64,000 bases of DNA, from assembly GCA_963971575.1 (NCBI GenBank), contig OZ020622.1, forward strand, positions 11,632,279-11,696,278. Direction: 5' to 3'. Shown piece after piece: positions 57,449 to 64,000 of the stretch. This DNA comes from Liopterus haemorrhoidalis. Its lineage: Eukaryota > Arthropoda > Insecta > Coleoptera > Dytiscidae. The notes beneath the pieces are model-generated. The model was not told where the DNA came from. It saw only the letters and a program-made list of their open reading frames with translations, and made no database searches. Positions within the stretch are counted from its first letter, which is position 1; each line of letters opens with the position of its first letter. Both the position numbers and the translations under genes were made by a program.

Positions 57449-57850
57449 TCTAGATATACAACTCAAGGACTGAATATTCTGTAAAATCTCCACCATAACA
57501 TCAGAAATAATAAAGGTCCCAATATTGAACCCTGTGATACGCTGCTAAGTACTATCTTGAGTTTGGAAAATGAGTTCTCAATTCTGATATGGAAAACTAA
57601 GTGAGAAAAGCTTCAGTTTCTTTTAAGTGTTTACTTCGTATAACCATAGTGTCTTAATTTTTTCATAAAAAAATTAATTTATCAAAAGAAACTTTGAAGT
57701 CAAGGTAGGAGCAAAAGGTTCAGTAACTATCAATCAAGTAACTGCGTCCAGATATTAGTGCAGTATAGCAAATTTGATGTGACTGCACTGTTAGTTAGAA
57801 ATCCATGTTAATCATCCGGAAGAACTGTTAGCTAGAAATTTATAAGTTAT
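57449..57850 (-). pseudogene. Second, tandem copy of the CR1-like RT segment
   Basis: The block AATAATAAAGGTCCCAAYATWGAACCCTGTG... to ...GAGAAAAGCTTCA...AACCATAGTG at 57507-57650 repeats 56970-57120. On the minus strand it encodes SVSQGSILGPLLF where the other has RVPQGSMLGPLLF. Upstream remnants near 57660-57710 suggest the FDxVxHxxLI block. Strongly degraded. Confidence 0.6.
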
Positions 57851-58329
57851 ATCAAAGTCCTAGAATTTAAATTTTCATAAATTTTAAAGTATAAAATATG
57901 AACATACATATTTTGTGGAATAATAAAAAAAAATAATGTTTAAAATTCTTCCTACTGCAGGACTAAAAACAAGCAAAAAGTTTTAAAACAAATCTCTTAG
58001 AATTGTGAATAATTCCGCAAACTCTAAATAATATCTGATTTCAAGCTAGTATAGCAGACATCCCCTCTGGTAAAAATTATTTATTAACAAGTTTCTTTGT
58101 TCAGACAAAACTCGTTTTATAGAATCTCTGAACTCATAACGAAAAATAAACGAAAATAAATTTTCATTGTTCAGTTTCAAAAATCTCATACGGGCTCAAT
58201 TAATTTAATGGTCTCCATTAAATGCTATGAGTGTAAATTAGAGTACGAGCTCTGTGGTATTTGGAAAAGTGCACCACAGCCGAAAAACTAGTAAAATATT
58301 TGTTGACAATGCTCGAATTCCATGGAAAT
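57851..58329. other. Stretch without recognised gene
   Basis: AT-rich with closed frames. Confidence 0.4.
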
Positions 58330-59345
58330 TACGCTATTCAGAGACGTACCAATATGGTATTCAATAGAACAATGGGTGATGAAAAAAATTGTTACTGTTT
58401 TAACAATATTTGAAATAGTTGACGCTCTACGGCTCCATGGCAAGACTGGTAAAACCCATTATGATGTACGGTGCGTAAATCTGGGGTTGGACGGAGCAAC
58501 ATAAAATGGAAAGATTACATCAAAAATATCTGAGATCGATTTTAGGAGTAGACAGAAACACACCAACATATATACTCTTGGAAGAAACAAAAAGGGACAA
58601 GATGAGAATAGAGAGTGGCAAGATAGCAATGAGATATGAAGAGCGGTTAAGAAACATTCAGGAAGACACAGTTTTAAGAGAATGTTGACGGGAAATGAGA
58701 CAGAGAGAAAGGAATTTACAAAACAAGTCCAGGTGGGAGAAAGGCATTAAATAGAAGAAAATATTATGAAAGAAATGGGTATTCCACGATCTACATAGAT
58801 GATGCGAGAAAGAGATGAAAATGTGATCAGCGAAATAAAAATAGAGATAGAGATTTACATAGTCAAGTACAGCATGACATAATAAGAAACTCTACTTACT
58901 TCCCAATGTACCATCACATTGTCACTCTTGATAAGCCAAGATATCTACGGCACTCCAAAGCAGAAAGAATAAGAATAATTGCCAGATGTGGGAATGAAAG
59001 CACTGAAAATAAAATATGGAAAAGAGCTGAGGAAAAAATATGCAGAATATGCGAAGAAAAAGAAGAGACAATGTGGCATTTGTTCTATGAATGCGAAAAT
59101 GGAAAAGAGAGCAGAAGTATGACAGAAATATTATATGATTTGGGATCAGGAGAAGAAATAATGAGAAGTATATTAAAAAGAATGAAGAGTAAATAATAAA
59201 AGAAAGAAGATGGAATGTATATATGTATATGTATATGTGTGTGTAACAAAATGTAAAACATACATAACTAGATTTTTTAAATATTGTAAAATTATGTAAG
59301 ATTCGAATCCTTAGGGCAAGATTAATAAAGTTCTATTCTATTCAA
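58330..59345 (+). pseudogene. LINE protein C-terminus with CCHC motif and 3' tail
   Basis: From about 58430: LYGSMARLVKPIMMYGA, IWGWTEQHKMERLHQKYL, RSILGVDRNTPTYILLEET, GKIAMRYEERLRNIQEDTVL, a TGA at 58686, degraded codons, then the frame 58906-59196: RYLRHSKAERIRIIARCGNE, CRICEEKEETMWHLFYEC (C-x2-C-x8-H-x4-C), stop at 59196. Same family as 39028-39506. A 3' untranslated end follows, with AATAAAGTTCTATTCTATTC at about 59325-59345. Confidence 0.8.
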
Positions 59346-59472
59346 ATAATAATCAAATGGGCAAATCGTAACAAAATATGGCTGTAAGCCACCTTTGTCT
59401 TCATGGAAAAGAGAAGGAGCATTTTCATAAACTTACAAGAAAATGAATTATGAAATTCAAAAGCATATCCAA

Positions 59473-59725
59473 TCAGCAGAGGTTAGTTTGAAAGCTAAAC
59501 GATGGCATAATATATAGAGGGTCCTCATTTGCAATGAAGCTGCAAGTATAAACAAGACGGCGGCCAGTGAATTTCCTCATGTTTTCCATTCCAGCCATTA
59601 ATTTGGAAGCTATTTCCCCTAATTTGTCTTCAATGGAAACAAAACAGGTCTCCTCTGAAAAATAACGCTTGGACTTCCATCTGCCGAGAAACGAAGGCGC
59701 TTCTGTGTTCAAGGCCTGAAAAGAC
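59473..59725 (-). CDS. Orphan open frame, unrecognised; possible exon or pseudogene
   Basis: Minus-strand frame of about 83 codons: ALNTEAPSFLGRWKSKRYF, SEETCFVSIEDKLGEIASKL, GMENMRKFTGRRLVYTCSF, ANEDPLYIMPSFSF, stop at 59473. Amino-acid composition is balanced, unlike chance frames in this AT-rich region. TCTTTTCAG lies just before the first codons (59719-59729), a plausible 3' splice site. I do not recognise the family. It could be an exon of a host gene, a decayed processed gene or a transposon fragment. Confidence 0.3.
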
Positions 59726-59989
59726 TGTTTAATGCTACTATTTGGCTGTAATACCTCAGAATACTTCGAGCTAAGGATACTTGATAAGGTATAAGGTACT
59801 GTAATAACTTCGATACTCGTTTATCATTAAATTTGTGTCGCTAGAAATAGTTCCGAAAAATCAAAAGTAATCGAATTTAGTAAAGCAGGAGGGAAGGTGA
59901 AGAAAGAACAATGGAAATGGGGAAATCAAGAACTTAATCCAGATTTTTTTTTTACAAGATCTCAACCCCGATAACAAAGGTGTATAGCA

Positions 59990-61276
59990 TTATATTTATA
60001 CCCGTGCACCCGTTGCCAGCTGTGTTGGCAAACATATCATTACCTTAATGTGGAACTTGCACGACACCTCATACTTCTTTCTCTAGCCATACGACTTACT
60101 TCATCCAATTCAAATTGAATCAACTCTTCGCCCATTATTAAAAACTGGACAAATAATGGGTATTATTCCGAATTATTTATTCATTAACTTTTTAAGATGG
60201 GAAAACGATTCATTTTCACTCAGTGCATTACATTTATAATGTTAAAACTAAAAATTAACGTTAAATTTAAAATATATTTATTAAAATATATTTTCCAATT
60301 TCTTATATAATACAAAAATACGCTCACGGAAAAAACGCACACGGAAAAAACGCACACGGATTAATACGCACACGCAAAAAAGCGCACATGAAACAATACA
60401 TACACGGAAAAAAGCAAGTGTACTTACACTATATATCAAATAAGTTTCAAATAAATCCTGAGAAACTATAACACAGTAAAATTTAATTGTTTACCCGCTT
60501 TAATATATTGCGTTCACATCTGTAAGGTCAAACCAGATCTGGTTATTTTGGTTACTTTTATAGTGTAGTACTGATTTTTAAATGAAAATTTGTCATTTCA
60601 AAATATTTCTTACGCTGTAAAACCTACTTCATATTTGTTGGTTATGGTTATTATAACTAAGGTATCATTTATCTTTCTGATATATGTCAAATGGAATGAC
60701 ATTTTAAGAAAGTGAAATTTTTACCGTGTTTTAATACCAACATGACATACAATTTTAAAGGTGCAAACTATTGAATGTATCAATTTGTAATTTTTATCAA
60801 AATATTTTAAATATTTCGAACCAATTTTAAATTTACACAAATAAGTTGTTACCTAGTAGTGCCGATATGAATGACCAAACTCGGCCGGTAATTTTTGGTA
60901 AAAATTATTCATTTTTACCAAAGCGTGTTTTACTCACTGCATTATATTTACATTTTTGAAAATTTAAAACGTTAATCGTAGAAATAAAAAATAATAAAGC
61001 ATTGAAATAATAATAATAAAGAAAAGAAAGTCACATTTTTCTTACATACTTTCATCAAAACCAAATATTTTTTAAAATAATTATTTTTCTGCTACTAATA
61101 ATTTTAATTTATATTATTTTTGTGTAAACATATCGATTATCACGCGTTATATGTCAATATACACTTCGGTAAGCTTCGGAATATTTCGTTATATTTCGGA
61201 ATCTCGCTTCAAATTTGTTTTTGACGTCATAGCACGCACCCACGCAGGGACAAACGTTGGCTTATTATATTATAGA
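59990..61276 (-). mobile_element. Possible Helitron remnant
   Basis: Read on the minus strand it would begin TCTATAATATAATAAGCC, AACGTTTGTCCCTGCGTGG (61276 downward), similar to the TCTATAnTATTATA starts of many insect Helitrons, and end near a GCCAACACAGCTGGC hairpin with CGGGTGCACGGGTATA (60035-59995). A CTRR end is not evident and there is no Rep/helicase frame. Confidence 0.3.
60312..60416. repeat. ACGCACACGGAAAAA minisatellite
   Basis: About six imperfect 14-17-bp units (ACGCTCACGGAAAAA, ACGCACACGGAAAAA, ACGCACACGGATTAAT and variants). Confidence 0.8.
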
Positions 61277-62313
61277 TAATTTTGTGATCGGTTGAGGCAT
61301 CACGTTCACCATATGATTGTCATATAATGCTGGTTGTGCTATAGAAATAGTTTACGCTATTCTCGAATTATGAGTTGAGAACCTATTATTATATTCTTAC
61401 TAGTTGAAATAGACTATTTGAACTTTAAAAGAAAGAGCATTTTTCAGTTGTCTCTATTTTTGTTTTAAAAGTGGATAGATTTATGTTTCAAACTTTGAGT
61501 TACGATGGATTTAGAGGATAAGAAATTTTTTATTTTTATCCTGAATTTATTTTAGAAAAAGTCTGTACAGAGACAAGATGAGCAACTAGTTGTTTCGGTT
61601 CAAAAATCCAGAAATCTTTGTGTTTAACTTCCCATGACCTGAGACATCAGTCGTAACTTACCAGTACTTGTCACTGGAAATAGGGTACTAGAATGTGGAC
61701 ATTTGCCAACGAACACACCCACTGTTGTTTAAAAACATCCAGGGACATGACAGGGCAGAGCTAAAGGGGCACTTGCCCTTAGTTCCCTTGATATTATTTT
61801 ATTTATCAAGCATATAATAGGGGCTATATAACACGATGGTGAAGTTTACCACCGGAGCTTTAGGCGAGTTCTAGAGTTCCAAAAAATGCTAAAAACAAAA
61901 ACTAAAAGATTCAAAACCTGTCAAAACTATTCTTTGTATAGATCCGACTCATGGACATTGAATTATAAAATGGATTCAGGTTTTAGTAAACCGTTGCTTA
62001 AGATGAATATTTGATATAAGACGGCCAGGGTAAAAATGAGGAACTCTGTGAAAAAAAGAAACAAGAAAAAATGGTGGGCATGGAACACGATATCAGAGGT
62101 TGGAGGAAGAGAGATATGGAAAGGAAAAATACATCTTGAGCAAAGTAAAAAAAGGTTTTTCTTAAAAGCTTGTGCTAGTGATAAATTAAAATGGAAAGTC
62201 GTAAGTAAAGTTTTGGATACTTAAATTAATATTAGTAATAAAATAATAAAGGATGGTAAAAAACATAAGTAAAATAAATTACTGAAATAATACAAGCCAG
62301 GTGATTTTGATTA
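61277..62313. other. Stretch without recognised gene
   Basis: A 62-codon Lys/Trp-rich frame at 62036-62224 has no recognisable motif. The rest is AT-rich with closed frames. Confidence 0.35.
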
Positions 62314-62761
62314 TAGATGGGAATTTCGGCCCAGTTTGCGGAACCGGATCAGTGGAGGTCGTTCAGTATGCTGAGCCGGATCATTGATCCCGCTCAGTGA
62401 TCCGGCCCAGTGATCCGGCTCATAGATCCGGCTCATTGATCCGGCTCAGGCATCCAGCTCAGTGATCTGGCTCAGTGATCCGGCTCAGTGGTACGGCTCA
62501 GTGATCCGGCTTAGTAAACGTGAAACAGGTCGGTCGGATGTTAGTTCTCCCATCGTTCAACACGGTTGTTGGTTTGCAATATGTAGGTAAAACGTCGCTC
62601 AGCCAGCTCTTGCATTATTAACAGACAGCGGAAAGCGGAATTGTGTGGTCGTGTGGAATACATGCGATAAAAACGTCCGAGTATTTGCCGTTTTATTACC
62701 TTTATTCTTGTTAATATTCTTAGTATGAATTCAAGACGTAAATTATGACTTATTGACAAAT

Positions 62762-62815
<54 letters not shown>

Positions 62816-63307
62816 TCCTCATTATCTTGTTATAAAGAAATAATGAAGTTAAATAAATAAAAATCTATAGAAGTGAATTATTTAGCATTTTTGCTGGGTT
62901 AATAGTAAACAAAAAATTCACTTTGTGTAGCTACTGTATTTTAAACCAGCTGTGTTAAGTTTATGACGATGCTTATTACCCTTATAAATCGTACATCCGG
63001 GATTTGGGCAATATTTTTAATATTTTTATATAGTATGGTTGTAAGAAAGTACAGACTAAGCCTATTAGTTTTAAATAGACTGCCCTAAAAATTGATGACA
63101 AAATACACTTTATGATAATATATTACAAGCCGAGTTCTCGCGAAGTTCAACATGACATCGATCCAGATCCGGATCACTTCAGTGACTTCTCACAATCGCC
63201 CGATCAATCGTATCCTTGAAACTAAGCAGTGAGCCGGGTCATTTCAATTTGCCGTGTCACTTCGGTCTGTGTACTGAGCCGGTTCGTTCATGAACGACCC
63301 ATCTCTA
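62314..63307. mobile_element. TIR-like element with GATCCGGCTCAGTG repeats
   Basis: Left TAGATGGGAATTTCGG and right CCCATCTCTA (complement TAGAGATGGG) form short inverted ends. Near the left end a 14-bp unit GATCCGGCTCAGTG is repeated about ten times (62342-62515) with variants; near the right end, complementary-sense relatives (CTGAGCCGGTTCG, GTGAGCCGGGTC) occur. A CT microsatellite (62765-62811) lies inside. No transposase. Superfamily not assigned; the 7-base flanks TTGATTA/TTGATAA are only suggestive. Confidence 0.45.
62765..62811 (+). repeat. CT dinucleotide microsatellite
   Basis: About 23 CT units without interruption. The minus-strand frame at 62541-62822 reads through it (RERERE) and is not a gene. 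Confidence 0.95.
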
Positions 63308-63359
63308 ATCTTGATAACCAAATGAACAGCCTATGAATCGCCGCGAACCGCTATTTGCT

Positions 63360-63480
63360 TCCTTGAAGCAATAGGACTGCTGATGATAGGACTGATAATG
63401 ATAGGTCTGATGATAATAGGACTGATAATGATAGGACTGATGATGATAAGACTGATGATGATAGGATTGATGATAGGCGT
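63360..63480. repeat. GATGATAGGACT-type minisatellite
   Basis: About seven imperfect 12-18-bp units of TGATGATAGGAC. On the minus strand the units give QSYHH periodicity in the frame 63523-63305, an artefact of repeat length divisible by three. Confidence 0.8.
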
Positions 63481-63523
63481 AATGAAAATCACCTACGAAT
63501 TTTACTCCTCGTGCCGATTCCAC

Positions 63524-64000
63524 AACAATGAAAAGTCATGATCAGTCAAGTCCTTCTACTTAGTACTAAGTGTGGTGTTTCCCTGCATACACCTGTGTAG
63601 TGCGTGTTGCGTTATAGTGGTATCCGAACCACTTTTATTTATTTTTGCGGAAATTATCATGGGCAGATACCTCGGTAGCCCTCTATTTGCCGAGATAGGG
63701 CGATTAGTAAACTTTTTTAAATATATTTTCCAGCAACAGCAGTTGAATGTGTTACTTTAAGTACAGCTATCCACACACTAACCAACTGCGCTACAGTCCT
63801 GAAAATATTAAAAGGTATTAAGTTTAATCACTTCGTTGTTATACTATGTAGTTGCATTAAGTATAAAATGCAGCATCTTTCTATGATATAATCTGTAAGT
63901 TGTGAAATGTATTTGTCAAAGTAACAAACACTTTTAACTCTTGTTTCCTCGGTCGTAATGGACCGATAATTCATTCATAATCGCACATCATTTTCTTCCG
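63524..64000. other. Stretch without recognised gene
   Basis: Short frame at 63572-63760 is hydrophobic with no known motif; nothing else seen up to the window end. Confidence 0.35.

Noticed and set aside
62541..62822. Frame with Arg-Glu repeats
   Set aside because: Read-through of the CT microsatellite.
63305..63523. QSYHH-repeat protein-like frame
   Set aside because: Minisatellite with period divisible by three; no promoter, signal or homologous context.

Overview
This is an AT-rich, intron-free-looking, TE-saturated stretch of a eukaryotic nuclear genome, most likely from an insect. Reasons: several non-LTR retrotransposon (LINE) lineages, mariner and Tc1-like transposases, hAT-type miniature elements, solo LTRs, THAP and PHD-like zinc-finger fragments, and short TTAGG runs (the usual insect telomere unit). 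A large-genome insect such as a beetle fits, but the order cannot be fixed from sequence alone. No bacterial operon, rRNA gene, canonical tRNA gene or CRISPR array was seen. No convincing host gene was found; the only orphan open frame without a TE signature is at 59473-59725 (minus).

Layout. 0-6 kb: Tc1-like transposase scrap, a large palindrome, a truncated THAP domain, a 65-bp palindromic MITE, and a jockey-like LINE split by a second LINE tail. 6-9 kb: two direct copies of an ~0.8-kb MITE. 9-16 kb: LINE remnant interrupted by a solo LTR, a ~138-bp satellite, a second truncated solo LTR of the same family, and a tandem array of hairpin-bearing units. 16-20 kb: internally deleted mariner plus two LINE fragments. 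20-24 kb: a terminal-inverted-repeat element with many subterminal repeats and internal TTAGG runs, then the first copy of a tRNA-like-carrying element with a CAGA microsatellite. 25-33 kb: third solo LTR, a scrambled copy of a 'RFHQD...ADYCW' protein gene, a nearly intact Tc1-like transposase, a LINE carrying a 305-bp palindrome, a miniature LTR-flanked element, a foldback element and another solo LTR. 34-43 kb: a triplicated reverse-transcriptase (RT) module, a CR1-like LINE, a TIR element hosting a LINE insertion with a perfect 19-bp target duplication, and two LINE tails. 44-51 kb: second copy of the tRNA-like element, two copies of an IS630/Tc1-like transposon (one internally deleted) and a TIR-bounded element that carries the 'RFHQD...ADYCW' gene. 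51-64 kb: tandem duplications, a LINE tail with a 285-codon open frame, GGTTC-rich TIR element, duplicated CR1-like RT split by a hAT MITE with target duplication, another LINE tail, a possible Helitron remnant, and a TIR element with 14-bp repeats.

The pieces do not work together as a pathway. The window records successive insertions, internal deletions, inversions and tandem duplications. The most informative observations are (1) terminal inverted repeats bounding the 'RFHQD...ADYCW' gene, plus a rearranged second copy; (2) unlike tRNA-like modules at the same internal site of two copies of one element; (3) tandem multiplication of RT modules; and (4) palindromes that incorporate neighbouring coding sequence. 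All clade names come from motifs read by eye; no database search was run.
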